Assembly (NCBI RefSeq): GCF_014982715.1
Contig: NZ_JADCJY010000001.1
Location: forward strand, 1,550,001 to 1,614,000
Direction: 5' to 3'
From: Gallalistipes aquisgranensis
Lineage (GTDB): Bacteria; Bacteroidota; Bacteroidia; Bacteroidales; Rikenellaceae
DNA length: 64,000 bases
The notes under the pieces: model-generated
Told to the model about the DNA's origin: nothing
The model's database searches: none
Seen by the model: the letters and a program-made list of their open reading frames with translations, nothing else
Part shown: one piece after another, positions 1-8,159 of the stretch
Layout of the letters: each line of letters opens with the position of its first letter
Position numbering within the stretch: the stretch's first letter is position 1
Made by a program: the position numbers and the translations under genes

Positions 1-112
1 CCGATGTCGGGGGGTAGGTTGCTGACGAGCCGCGGAGGAGACTCCCGGCCTAGATAAATGGCAGAGGCCCGCAGGGGAGCGATCCGCTCCGGGCACAGAA
101 CCCGGCTTACAC
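1..112 (+). ncRNA. rnpB: RNase P RNA, 3' end (5' part outside window)
   Basis: This is the 3' portion of the RNA subunit of ribonuclease P, which matures tRNA 5' ends. The segment at 14-26 matches the conserved GGTAGGTTGCT region. AGATAAATGGC at 52-62 and ACAGAACCCGGCTTAC near 95-110 are the hallmark 3' conserved blocks of bacterial type A RNase P RNA. A run of seven T at 127-133 probably marks termination, although the hairpin before it is weak. The exact 3' end is estimated. The convergent acetyltransferase gene ends inside this RNA. Confidence 0.9.
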
Positions 113-622
113 GCCCTGCTGTGTTCTTTTTTTCCGGAACCGTCCGCCGGAACCCGGAACGGCCCGGGACGGGGGTTTGTATTCCATTCTGTACAGATCG
201 AACCCCTCGGCCCAATAGTCCCTCCGTATTTCTTTCAGTTCGACCCCCCGTTTTCTGTAAAATCCGCAGGCCAGCTGCGAAGTACGCACGGTTATTCTCC
301 TGACGGTGCCGAAACTCCCGAGCACTCCGAGTCTGTGCCGGAGCAGCCGGGTCCCCAGCGACCGTCCCCGATAACCGGGGTGCACCATGTCCCAACTGAT
401 TTTTCCCTCCGACCCGTCATTGGCGAAGTTGATCCCGCCGCAGCCGACGATCGCTCCGTCGCACAGCAACACGTAGTAAAGTTCTCTTTCACGGTCCAGA
501 TAGGCAGCGAAATCCGCCTCCTCCGCCGGCGCGAAATACTCCGGAATGTTCAGACGGATCAACCCCATGACAGCCTCCCTGTCTGCCGGCACGTACTCCC
601 TGATCGTTACGGACTCTTCCAT
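107..622 (-). CDS. GNAT family N-acetyltransferase
   Basis: A 171-residue protein of the GCN5-related acetyltransferase fold, expected to transfer an acetyl group from acetyl-CoA to an unknown small molecule or protein. The acetyl-CoA binding region is visible as V-H-P-G-Y-R-G-R-S-L-G-T-R-L around residues 81-94, matching the family's (Q/R)-x-x-G-x-(G/A) loop. It ends in a basic tail (RFRKKRTQQGV). It lies 43 nt downstream of bioC on the same strand, so it may be the last gene of that operon, but nothing ties it to biotin. Its last codons overlap the convergent 3' end of rnpB. Confidence 0.75.
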   Translation of the reverse strand: MEESVTIREYVPADREAVMGLIRLNIPEYFAPAEEADFAAYLDRERELYYVLLCDGAIVGCGGINFANDGSEGKISWDMVHPGYRGRSLGTRLLRHRLGVLGSFGTVRRITVRTSQLACGFYRKRGVELKEIRRDYWAEGFDLYRMEYKPPSRAVPGSGGRFRKKRTQQGV

Positions 623-665
623 TTTCCTGCAATGTTCGATGGCATCAAAACAACCTTTCCCGTTC

Positions 666-1430
666 CTACCCTTTCCGGGCGACCAGCAGCACGGGGTGAT
701 AGGTCAGAGGGACACGGCCGTCGCGGTCCGAAGAGGCAAACCGTTCGCCGTACTCCTCGCAGAACTCCCGCAGGCGGCGGGGCGTCCAACTCTGTCGCAC
801 GGTGGCATTCACACCCGTCTCCCGGATGTGGCGGAGCACCTCCACCGGAGAGGAGAACCACAGCGTACGGCAGTAGGCCCGCTGCCACAGCAGCGTGAAA
901 CCCGCACGGCGCACCAGCGCGGAGAGGGCATCCGGCGCATAGTAGCAAAGCCCCTCCCCCGTAAGCGCCCTGATCTGCGAAAAATTATCGGGGCCGAAAG
1001 TCGAAAGGGCCAGGAAACCGCCCCTGCGCAATGCGGCGAAACTCTTTCCGAGAAACCGCGGCAAATCGTCGAACCACTGCACCGTGGAGGCCGACACCAG
1101 CAGATCGAGCTCCGGAGGAAACTCCGCCGTCTCGGCATCGCCCCACAGATACTGCGCCTCCACTCCGCCCGTATAGCGCCCGACATACTCCCGCGAGGCG
1201 GGAGCCAGATCGTTGAATACCCACGCCGTACGCGGAAAATACTCCACCAGCCGGCGGGTCAGGAACCCGGTGCCCGCCCCCACTTCCAGCGCCCGGGCGA
1301 CGGTGCGGGGCACGTGGCGCATCACGGCGCCGGCCAGTTCGTCGCAAATTTCCTGCTGGACGAGCGCCAGCGTATCGTATCGTTCGAATCCGGCGGCGAA
1401 CCGCTCCCGGATCAGTTCCTTATCGGCCAT
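666..1430 (-). CDS. bioC: malonyl-ACP O-methyltransferase BioC
   Basis: A 254-residue SAM-dependent methyltransferase, close to the usual BioC length. It methylates the free carboxyl of malonyl-ACP so that fatty-acid synthase can elongate it toward pimeloyl-ACP, the biotin precursor. Motif I reads LEVGAGTGFLTRRL near residues 47-60. The N-terminal ERFAAGFERYDTLALVQQ resembles the typical BioC start, where a conserved Tyr follows an F-x-x-A segment. It overlaps bioG by 11 nt and sits downstream of bioF, which supports the assignment over a generic methyltransferase. The start overlaps the bioG stop region, suggesting translational coupling. Confidence 0.88.
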   Translation of the reverse strand: MADKELIRERFAAGFERYDTLALVQQEICDELAGAVMRHVPRTVARALEVGAGTGFLTRRLVEYFPRTAWVFNDLAPASREYVGRYTGGVEAQYLWGDAETAEFPPELDLLVSASTVQWFDDLPRFLGKSFAALRRGGFLALSTFGPDNFSQIRALTGEGLCYYAPDALSALVRRAGFTLLWQRAYCRTLWFSSPVEVLRHIRETGVNATVRQSWTPRRLREFCEEYGERFASSDRDGRVPLTYHPVLLVARKG

Positions 1431-2100
1431 TTATTTCCCGTTCGATCAAATCCGAATCCCCGAAGGGATAGTGGGGCAAAGGTAACACTTCCGCCCGTTC
1501 GCCCCAATAGGCGGTCAGGTTTTCGACGGGAAAAATCACATCGTCCGTCCCCACCACGGCCCGGTCCCAGCGGATCGAAGGCTCGTAGGGCTCGAGCGAA
1601 CCCTCGCACAGGCCGATCAACTCGCATTCATTGGCTTCGCGGTCGCGGAACGGAAGCCACGGCGCCAGACGGGCATACTCCTTCGGCCCGTACATCCTGC
1701 GGTTGAACTCGTCGATTCCGTATTTATGAATTCCGCGAAGGGTGACATTCATCCGTTTGGGGTCGATTCCCCTGCGGGCGTCCACCGGATAGGGCGAACC
1801 GCACAGGGCCACCGCCCGCGTCCATTCCACCCTCGTGAAAATCCGCTCGGCCACCCATACGCCGAACGACCAAGCGAACAGATAGCGCCTCGGATAGTCC
1901 GCCAGCGGCAGCCCCGGATCGGCGATCTCTCCCCTGAAATCGAAGAGGCAGACCACATCGCATCCCGCAGGCCGCACGTGTTCCACACACCGGGGCGCAC
2001 AGGCCCATCCCAGCACGATCACCACGACCGCATCGTTGGGCCGTCCGCCGGACACCGGCACCCCGCGGTCCCGCGTCCTCACTAACCAAGCCGTTTCCAT
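1420..2100 (-). CDS. bioG: pimeloyl-ACP methyl ester esterase BioG (DUF452)
   Basis: A 226-residue alpha/beta hydrolase of the BioG (DUF452) family, which removes the methyl group added by BioC to release pimeloyl-ACP for BioF. The nucleophile elbow is FAWSFGVW around residues 73-80, with Ser in a W-S-F-G context as in BioG. Candidate Asp (GTDDVIFPVE) and His (PLPHYPFGDSD) residues lie near the C terminus. It overlaps bioF upstream by 19 nt and bioC downstream by 11 nt, so the three genes are tightly coupled. BioH and BioK are alternative esterases in other bacteria; size and partner genes favour BioG. Confidence 0.85.
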   Translation of the reverse strand: METAWLVRTRDRGVPVSGGRPNDAVVVIVLGWACAPRCVEHVRPAGCDVVCLFDFRGEIADPGLPLADYPRRYLFAWSFGVWVAERIFTRVEWTRAVALCGSPYPVDARRGIDPKRMNVTLRGIHKYGIDEFNRRMYGPKEYARLAPWLPFRDREANECELIGLCEGSLEPYEPSIRWDRAVVGTDDVIFPVENLTAYWGERAEVLPLPHYPFGDSDLIEREINGR

Positions 2101-3245
2101 ACCTCCGCAAAACGTTCGACATCCTCCGCCGACAGGGCGGCACTGAGCGACACACGCACACGGGCTTCGCCCTGCGGAACGGTCGGGTGACGGATCGCCG
2201 TCGTCCAGAACCCCTCCTCACGGAAACGGGCGGCCATCTCCAGCGCCCGGCCGTTCTCATAGGCCATGACGGGAACGATCTGCGTAGCGGCGGGATCGTC
2301 CGAAAGCAGCGACACCAACCGCCGCAGGTGTTCCCTCCGCTCCCCGAAACCGGGCAGCCGCCGCACCAGAAAATCGCTCCACAGGAGCGTGAGCGGAGGA
2401 AGCGCCGTCGAAAAAATCAGCGTCCGCATACGGTTGACCAACACCCGGCGCGTCAGCGGATCGGTCACCACGAATGCCCCGGCAGACGAAAGGGCCTTGC
2501 CCAGCGTGGCCACGATCACATCCACCTCCTGCGCCACACCCTCCTGCGCCGCACACCCCGCTCCCGAAGGGCCGAACACGCCAAAGGCATGCGCCTCGTC
2601 CAGATAGATGCGGAACCCGTACTTCCGTTTCAGCCGCACAAGCTCCGCCAGCGGGGCCCGGTCGCCGTCCATGCTGAAAACCGACTCGGTCGCCACCCAT
2701 ATCCGCCGGCCCGCACCGTATTTCCGGAGCAGCGACTCCAGATGTCCCGTATCGTTATGCCGGAAGCGCATCCACTCGGCCCCCGACAGTCTCAATCCGT
2801 CGATCAGGCTGGCATGCAGCAGTTTGTCGCCCAGGACAAGGTCCCCCTTCCCGGTGAGGGCCGGAAGCACTCCCGTATTGGCCAGATAACCGCATCCCAC
2901 CACGAGCACCTCGCGGCCGGGCCACAGCGCCGCCAGCGAACCCTCCAGCCGTTCGTACTCGGGACTGTTTCCCGTCATGAGCCGCGAAGCGGGATTGCTC
3001 ATCATGAAACGCCCCGGAAACTCTCCCTGTCCGGCGAGTTCGGCGAAAAAACCGCGTTGCAGCGCCTCGTCCGACAGCCCCAGATAATCGTTGGACGACA
3101 GGTTCAGATACCTCCCGCCTGCCTCGTCCTCAATGTATTTCCCTTCACACCGCGTACGGCGCAGTACGCGCAGATTGTTTTCCTCTTCGAGCCGCCTCAA
3201 CAGCTCCTCCATCGGGTCCGCGCCCCCGTTTTCGTTTCGTATCAT
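2082..3245 (-). CDS. bioF: 8-amino-7-oxononanoate synthase BioF
   Basis: A PLP-dependent enzyme of 387 residues that condenses pimeloyl-ACP with L-alanine to form 8-amino-7-oxononanoate, the first ring-related step of biotin synthesis. Family marks include the N-terminal NLSSNDYLGLS, the YLDEAHAFGVFGPSGAG segment and the PLP lysine in ATLGKALSSAGAF. The start at 3245 is chosen because its ATG overlaps the TGA of the upstream DUF454 gene (ATGA) and the protein then begins at the expected place. The open frame continues further upstream, but that part only shadows DUF454. The AONS versus KBL choice rests on the bioG/bioC neighbours. Confidence 0.93.
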   Translation of the reverse strand: MIRNENGGADPMEELLRRLEEENNLRVLRRTRCEGKYIEDEAGGRYLNLSSNDYLGLSDEALQRGFFAELAGQGEFPGRFMMSNPASRLMTGNSPEYERLEGSLAALWPGREVLVVGCGYLANTGVLPALTGKGDLVLGDKLLHASLIDGLRLSGAEWMRFRHNDTGHLESLLRKYGAGRRIWVATESVFSMDGDRAPLAELVRLKRKYGFRIYLDEAHAFGVFGPSGAGCAAQEGVAQEVDVIVATLGKALSSAGAFVVTDPLTRRVLVNRMRTLIFSTALPPLTLLWSDFLVRRLPGFGERREHLRRLVSLLSDDPAATQIVPVMAYENGRALEMAARFREEGFWTTAIRHPTVPQGEARVRVSLSAALSAEDVERFAEVWKRLG

Positions 3246-3646
3246 CGTATCTTCTCTTTCCCGGGGGTCTCTCCCTCCGGAAGGTTCCGTTTGGTCTTTT
3301 GTCCTGCGATATGCACCGTCACCCCGGCCGCCACCGCGAGCAGCAGGATGCTGAGCCACCGCACGTCGGTCAGCACGAAAGCCGACAGCAGGATCGTGCT
3401 CCAGAGCAGGAGCAGAATATACCACTTCACCCGCCGGGGAATACCCCGGCCGCTGCGATAGTCGTCCAGATAGCGTCCGAACAGGGAGTTGGTGAGCAGC
3501 CACCTCTCCAACCGTCCGCTGCTGCGCGAAAAGCACCACAGCGAAAGCAACAGGAACGGAGTGGTGGGCAGCACCGGAAGCGCCATGCCCAACATTCCGA
3601 GCCCGAGCGACAACAAGCCGCCCGCAAGACAGAGCGTTCTCAGCAT
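3242..3646 (-). CDS. DUF454 (YbaN-like) small inner-membrane protein
   Basis: A 134-residue membrane protein of the DUF454/YbaN family, whose molecular function is not known. The N terminus carries two hydrophobic segments (about residues 5-40). The family motif P-x-x-P-x-L-L-L appears as LPVLPTTPFLLLSLWCFSRSS. A further pair of hydrophobic segments lies near residues 72-110, followed by a charged tail. Its stop overlaps the bioF start by 4 nt, so it is the first visible gene of the biotin-precursor operon. The proximity suggests co-expression but does not show a role in biotin synthesis. Confidence 0.8.
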   Translation of the reverse strand: MLRTLCLAGGLLSLGLGMLGMALPVLPTTPFLLLSLWCFSRSSGRLERWLLTNSLFGRYLDDYRSGRGIPRRVKWYILLLLWSTILLSAFVLTDVRWLSILLLAVAAGVTVHIAGQKTKRNLPEGETPGKEKIR

Positions 3647-3719
3647 CGGCCGCCCTCCCCCGCCGTATCCCGGAGAGGTTCCGGCCGCGAAAAACGCCCC
3701 CTCGTCTCTCCCTCCATGG

Positions 3720-5897
3720 CTAATTGTTGACGCGGAACACTTTCTGAACCCCCTTGATCCGCATCAGGGAATAGATCACCGTATCGACCACGCCGGCTCC
3801 GGGCACCTCCACGTTCACCAGCCCGGAGAGCGTTCCCCCGGCCGAGGAGAGGTTCATCGAACGGATATTGAGCTTCAGGTCCCGGTTGATGACCTCTGTG
3901 ATACGGTTGACGATTCCGGTCGCATCCTCGGCCACCACCTTGAGCGACACGCGGAAGGCCCCCTGCTGCGTATCGCTGCGCCAACGGGCCGGCAGCACGC
4001 GGTAGGGATAGCGTTCCTGGAGGCGCAGGGCGTTGGGGCAATCCGTCCGGTGGATCGTAATGCCCGCATTGACCGTGATAAACCCGAAAATCTCGTCGCC
4101 GAAGATCGGGTTGCAACACTTGGCCAGTTTGTATTCCAGATGGTTGATCGTCTCGTCGATCACCAGCGCGTCCGGGTTCTTCGCGGCGGTCTTCACCGTA
4201 GAGGCCGGGGCCCGGGTCCGCGTCTCCGTCAGCTCGCCGCTGAGATGCTTCCCGATGATCTCCTTCACGTCCGCCAGGCCGATCTTCTCCGAGGCAATCT
4301 GTCCGTAGAGTTCCGTTCCCGTCCGGAGTTTGTAGTATTTGCAGAGCACCGTCACGGCGTCGTCCATCGTCACGGGCAGCTTCCAGTTCTTGATCTTGCG
4401 TTCCAGCTCCTCGCGCCCCAGATTGGCCGCCTTGGCCTGCTCCTCGCGCATGTAGGCCCTGATCTTGTTGCGGGCCTTGCTCGTGGTGACGAAATTGAGC
4501 CAGTCGGCCTTGGGTTTCTGGTTCTTCGAGGTGAGCACCTCCACAATGTCGCCGTTGTGGAGCACCTCCTTGATCGGCACGTTGCGGTGGTTGACCCGTC
4601 CGCCCGTGCAGGTGGCGCCCAGATTGGTGTGGATATCGAAGGCGAAATCGAGTACCGTGGCCCCTTCGGGCAACTTGCGCAGGTCGCCGTTGGGCGTGAA
4701 GACGAATATCTCGCCCGAAGCCAGCTTCGTGTCGAACCGTTCGGCGATATGGTTCGTATCGGTGCTCTCCATCAGTTCGCGCAGTTTGCCGAGCCACTGC
4801 TCGCTGCCCAGTCCGCCCTGGTTGACCCCCTTGTAGCGCCAGTGCGCGGCGATACCCCGCTCGGCTACGGCATCCATCCGCTCGGAGCGGATCTGTATTT
4901 CGACCCAATGGCCGTCGGGCGTCACCACCGTCGTATGGAGCGACTCGTAACCGTTCGACTTGGGAATCGAAATCCAGTCGCGCATCCGGTCGGGATTGGG
5001 AGTGTAGAAATCGGTGACGATGGAGTAGACGCTCCAGCACAGGGGTTTTTCCTGCTCGGGCGGACAGTCGATGATGATCCGCAGGGCGAAAATGTCGTAC
5101 ACCTCTTCAAACGGGATGTGCATGCGACGCATCTTCGACCAGATGGAGAAAATCGACTTGGTGCGGCTTTTGATATGGTACTTCAGACCGCTCTGGCGCA
5201 GTTTCGCCTCGATCGGTTCCAGAAATTTCGCGATGAACAGGTTCCGTTCGCGGGCCGTCTCCTCGAGCCGCGTATGGATGTAGTTGTAATCCTCCGGCTC
5301 CAGAAAACTCAGGGCGATGTCCTCCAGTTCGCTTTTCAGCGTATAGAGCCCCAGCTTGTGGGCGATCTGCGCATAAAGGTTGAGGCTCTCCCACGACTTT
5401 TTCTTCTGCTTATCCGGGGGGAACATGGAGAGCGAACGCATCACTTCCAGCCGGTCGGCCAGCTTGATGAGAATCACGCGCGGATCGGTGGAATAGGAGA
5501 CGATCAGCTCCCGGAAATTGTCGGCCTGCTCGCTCGATATCTTGGGATCGACATCCGAGATATTGCACAGTCCTCCGAGTATCCCCACGCAGGCATCGCC
5601 GAACATACGGCCCGCCTCCTCGGGCGAAAGCATCCTCATCCGCACCACGTCGTGCAGCAAGGTCGAAATAGTGGAATTGCGCCCCAGCCCGATTTCGCCG
5701 ATCACGATCTGCGCCGTAGCTACCGAATGGCCCAGCAGGGGCGTCCCGTCGTAACGGGTCAGCCCGGAGAGTTTCTCTTCGGCCAGCTCGAGCGCCCGGC
5801 CGATCATCTCTACGCTCCGGGCGCTGAAATTGGCCTCCGCCAACTCGAAAAGAGGACGATACCTCTCCCGGATTCCTGTTACCTCCGCATTTTCCAT
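3720..5897 (-). CDS. relA: RelA/SpoT-type (p)ppGpp synthetase with degenerate hydrolase domain
   Basis: A 725-residue long RelA/SpoT homologue. It contains an N-terminal HD hydrolase domain (about 25-180), a synthetase domain (about 230-360; HIKSRTKSIFSIWSKM, EEVYDIFALRI, GYESLHTT), a TGS domain (about 390-460) and a C-terminal ACT domain (last 75 residues). The synthetase motifs are intact. In the hydrolase domain the HD pair is kept (H82, D83), but the following Glu-Asp of HDxxED is Arg-Met (residues 86-87). The Asn of the LADRLHN motif is replaced as well (LADRLEV, 148-152). Synthesis without hydrolysis is therefore likely, as in RelA. A second bifunctional homologue would be expected elsewhere in the genome. 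Confidence 0.92.
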   Translation of the reverse strand: MENAEVTGIRERYRPLFELAEANFSARSVEMIGRALELAEEKLSGLTRYDGTPLLGHSVATAQIVIGEIGLGRNSTISTLLHDVVRMRMLSPEEAGRMFGDACVGILGGLCNISDVDPKISSEQADNFRELIVSYSTDPRVILIKLADRLEVMRSLSMFPPDKQKKKSWESLNLYAQIAHKLGLYTLKSELEDIALSFLEPEDYNYIHTRLEETARERNLFIAKFLEPIEAKLRQSGLKYHIKSRTKSIFSIWSKMRRMHIPFEEVYDIFALRIIIDCPPEQEKPLCWSVYSIVTDFYTPNPDRMRDWISIPKSNGYESLHTTVVTPDGHWVEIQIRSERMDAVAERGIAAHWRYKGVNQGGLGSEQWLGKLRELMESTDTNHIAERFDTKLASGEIFVFTPNGDLRKLPEGATVLDFAFDIHTNLGATCTGGRVNHRNVPIKEVLHNGDIVEVLTSKNQKPKADWLNFVTTSKARNKIRAYMREEQAKAANLGREELERKIKNWKLPVTMDDAVTVLCKYYKLRTGTELYGQIASEKIGLADVKEIIGKHLSGELTETRTRAPASTVKTAAKNPDALVIDETINHLEYKLAKCCNPIFGDEIFGFITVNAGITIHRTDCPNALRLQERYPYRVLPARWRSDTQQGAFRVSLKVVAEDATGIVNRITEVINRDLKLNIRSMNLSSAGGTLSGLVNVEVPGAGVVDTVIYSLMRIKGVQKVFRVNN

Positions 5898-5949
5898 AAC
5901 CGTCTCTGTGTGGTTCGAAAGATACGAAAAAAATATGGAAAAACCCGCA

Positions 5950-7194
5950 TCAGCTCACTGTCAGCTCCTCCTCCCGGCACCCGTCTTCCTCCTCCCGCTC
6001 GGAAAGCACCAGTTCCATCACGGCATAGAGCCGCTGCACGCAGTCGCGCCACGAAAAGGTCCGGGCGAAACGGGCCCTTTCGCGGCGCAGTCCCTCCGGA
6101 GGAGGTTCGAAGAGCGCCCTCTCCAGCAACTCCAGGAAATGTCCGTCGCTGCGGGCCAGCGCCAGGTGCTCCCCGAAGGGGAACAGCGGATCGGTAGCCG
6201 TCGCCACGACGTTTTTTCCCAGTGCCAGATAGCGCACCACGCTGTCGGGATAGGATGCACGGGTATGCCCGTTGCGCGCCTCGGGACTGATGCACGCATC
6301 GAACTGGGCGACATAGGCGGGCAACTCCCGGTCCGCCTTCGCCCCCATGAAAAAGACATTGTTCAACCGGTGCAGTCCGTGCCGGGAGAAAAGGGCGTCT
6401 TCCCCTCCCGCCAGCACCAGCGAACAGCGGGGGAAAGCGCAGGCGATCCGGTAGAGCAGGTCCGGAGACTGGAGCATGACGCTCAGCGGCGCCGTCATGC
6501 CGATCAGCGGACGTGGAATACCGTACAGCGGGGACGGTTTGCGGTAGCGGTGTCCCGGATCGAACCCTTCCAGATCGGTGCCCCGGCCGATGGCGTAGGT
6601 ATCGTAATTGTAAGCGCGCACCTGTTCGGCCAACATCACGTCTGCCGTCACCACCAGGTCGCTCTTGCGTACGAGCCGGGGCTCGAGCCGTTCGCCGTGC
6701 CGCCGCCAGAAATCGACCTGCTGCAAATCGAAGCGGCGGTAATAGACCGTAAGTTCGGGATCGAGGTATTCCTTCAGGTAGAGCCCCCGGTAAAAGTCGT
6801 TTTCGATCAGCAGGTAATGCTCTCCCATCCCCAGATGATCCATCGCCCAACGGATCACCTCCGCAAAGCGGCGTCCGTTGCGGCGGTTCAGCAGGTCGAA
6901 CACCAGATCGGAATAGATTTTCGAAAACGAGGAGACCACCAGCGGGGGTTCGAGCACCCACAGCGAAGAGCCGGCCCGGCGGATGGCCGGTTCGCTGCCC
7001 CGCAGCACTCGGTTCTTGCGCTCCGTCTCCCGGTTTCCGCCACCGCCCAGCAGGGCCATCCAGTCGACCGGAGGATTGACGTAAAGCACACGGTTCTCCT
7101 GCGCAAGCTCCCGGGCCATCGCCTGACCCGGGGAAGCCTCCGTATCGCTCCACGACCGGAGCGCCGCCACCACGAACGTCTTATCTCGCACCAT
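5950..7194 (-). CDS. glycosyltransferase, GT-B / group 1-like
   Basis: A 414-residue cytoplasmic protein resembling GT-B fold glycosyltransferases. It has no signal peptide and starts with a beta strand (KTFVVAALRSWSD). The C-terminal half shows the nucleotide-sugar binding half-domain: IGMTAPLS, then LVLAGGEDALF, then NNVFFMGAKADRELPAYVAQFDACISP, and SVVRYLALGKNVVAT in the position of the family's E-x-x-A-x-G-x-P-V-V-A region. The acceptor and sugar cannot be read from the sequence. It lies 52 nt upstream of relA on the same strand, with no other polysaccharide genes nearby. Confidence 0.75.
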   Translation of the reverse strand: MVRDKTFVVAALRSWSDTEASPGQAMARELAQENRVLYVNPPVDWMALLGGGGNRETERKNRVLRGSEPAIRRAGSSLWVLEPPLVVSSFSKIYSDLVFDLLNRRNGRRFAEVIRWAMDHLGMGEHYLLIENDFYRGLYLKEYLDPELTVYYRRFDLQQVDFWRRHGERLEPRLVRKSDLVVTADVMLAEQVRAYNYDTYAIGRGTDLEGFDPGHRYRKPSPLYGIPRPLIGMTAPLSVMLQSPDLLYRIACAFPRCSLVLAGGEDALFSRHGLHRLNNVFFMGAKADRELPAYVAQFDACISPEARNGHTRASYPDSVVRYLALGKNVVATATDPLFPFGEHLALARSDGHFLELLERALFEPPPEGLRRERARFARTFSWRDCVQRLYAVMELVLSEREEEDGCREEELTVS

Positions 7195-7234
7195 CTCCTC
7201 AGGGATTACCGATACCGCCGCCCGATAAAGACGA

Positions 7235-7258
7235 CACCCGCAGCCGTGGCCGCGGGTG
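7235..7258 (-). terminator. probable terminator after pyrF
   Basis: A 7-bp GC stem (CACCCGC at 7235-7241 and GCGGGTG at 7252-7258) with a 10-nt loop lies 36 nt past the pyrF stop. On the minus strand it is followed by the moderately T-rich GTCGTCTTTAT. It could separate pyrF from the glycosyltransferase gene. Confidence 0.45.
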
Positions 7259-7293
7259 AAGCATAGGTATCAACAATCGTGCAAAGAGGTGCG

Positions 7294-8124
7294 TCAGCGG
7301 GGGAGGAATCGCCCGAGCAGGGTCTCCATCTGGCGCTGCATCTCGGCGGCCTTCGCCCCGGCCGCCTCGGCAAACCGCTCCGTGCGGTCGGCATAGATGA
7401 TTCCGCGCGAGGAGTTGACCAGCAGGCCGCACCGCTTGTTCATCCCGAACTCGGCCACCTCGGCCAGGCTTCCGCCCTGCGCACCCACCCCGGGCACCAG
7501 AAGGAAGTGATGCGGCACGATCTTGCGGATGCTCCGCAGCATCCGGGCCTGCGTAGCCCCCACCACGTACATCGTGTCATCCGTCGTACCCCAGCTGCGC
7601 GACACCTTGAGCACCTGCTCGTAAAGGTAATCGCCGTTCTCCAGCCGCAGCATCTCGAAATCGGAGGCACTCGGATTGGAGGTCAGGGCCAGGATCACGG
7701 CCCAGCGGCCGGGATAGTTGTAAAACGGCTCCACCGTGTCGCGCCCCATATAGGGCGACAGGGTCACGGCGTCCACCAGCCCCTCGTCGAAAAAGGCACG
7801 CGCATACATCTGCGACGTATTGCCTATGTCGCCCCGTTTGGCATCGGCGATGACGAACATCTCCGGATAACGCTCCCGCAGATAGCGGCACGTCTTCTCG
7901 AAACTGGCCAGCCCGGCCGGTCCGTTCTCCTCGTAGAAGGCGAGGTTCGGCTTGTAGCACACGGTATAGGGAGCCGTCGCGTCTATTACGGCCCGGTTGA
8001 ACTCGAACTGGGGATCGTCCGCCCCGGAGAGGCACTCGGGAGTCTTTTTCAGGTCGGTATCCAGACCCACGCAGAGGAAACTGCGTTTTTTCTCGATCTG
8101 CTCGAAAAGCTGATTGGCGTTCAT
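7294..8124 (-). CDS. pyrF: orotidine 5'-phosphate decarboxylase, type 2
   Basis: A 276-residue enzyme that decarboxylates OMP to UMP, the last step of de novo pyrimidine synthesis. The active-site motif [12 protein letters not shown] sits near residues 88-99, where Lys-Arg-Gly-Asp is the catalytic block. Early substrate contacts ([12 protein letters not shown]) are present. The length fits the longer type 2 (PyrF/UMPS-like) subfamily rather than the roughly 240-residue E. coli type. The ATG at 8122-8124 is used because the protein begins there as [13 protein letters not shown], and upstream in-frame sequence lies within prfA in another frame. Confidence 0.95.
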   Translation of the reverse strand: MNANQLFEQIEKKRSFLCVGLDTDLKKTPECLSGADDPQFEFNRAVIDATAPYTVCYKPNLAFYEENGPAGLASFEKTCRYLRERYPEMFVIADAKRGDIGNTSQMYARAFFDEGLVDAVTLSPYMGRDTVEPFYNYPGRWAVILALTSNPSASDFEMLRLENGDYLYEQVLKVSRSWGTTDDTMYVVGATQARMLRSIRKIVPHHFLLVPGVGAQGGSLAEVAEFGMNKRCGLLVNSSRGIIYADRTERFAEAAGAKAAEMQRQMETLLGRFLPR

Positions 8125-8159
8125 CGTATGTCGGTTGGATTCTCTTTCGTTTCCTTCCC

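Noticed and set aside
3489-6197. Very long open frame antisense to the relA region
   Set aside because: It is a high-GC shadow of relA: the sense strand has intact domains and motifs, and the antisense protein is Arg/Pro/His-rich with no recognisable domain.
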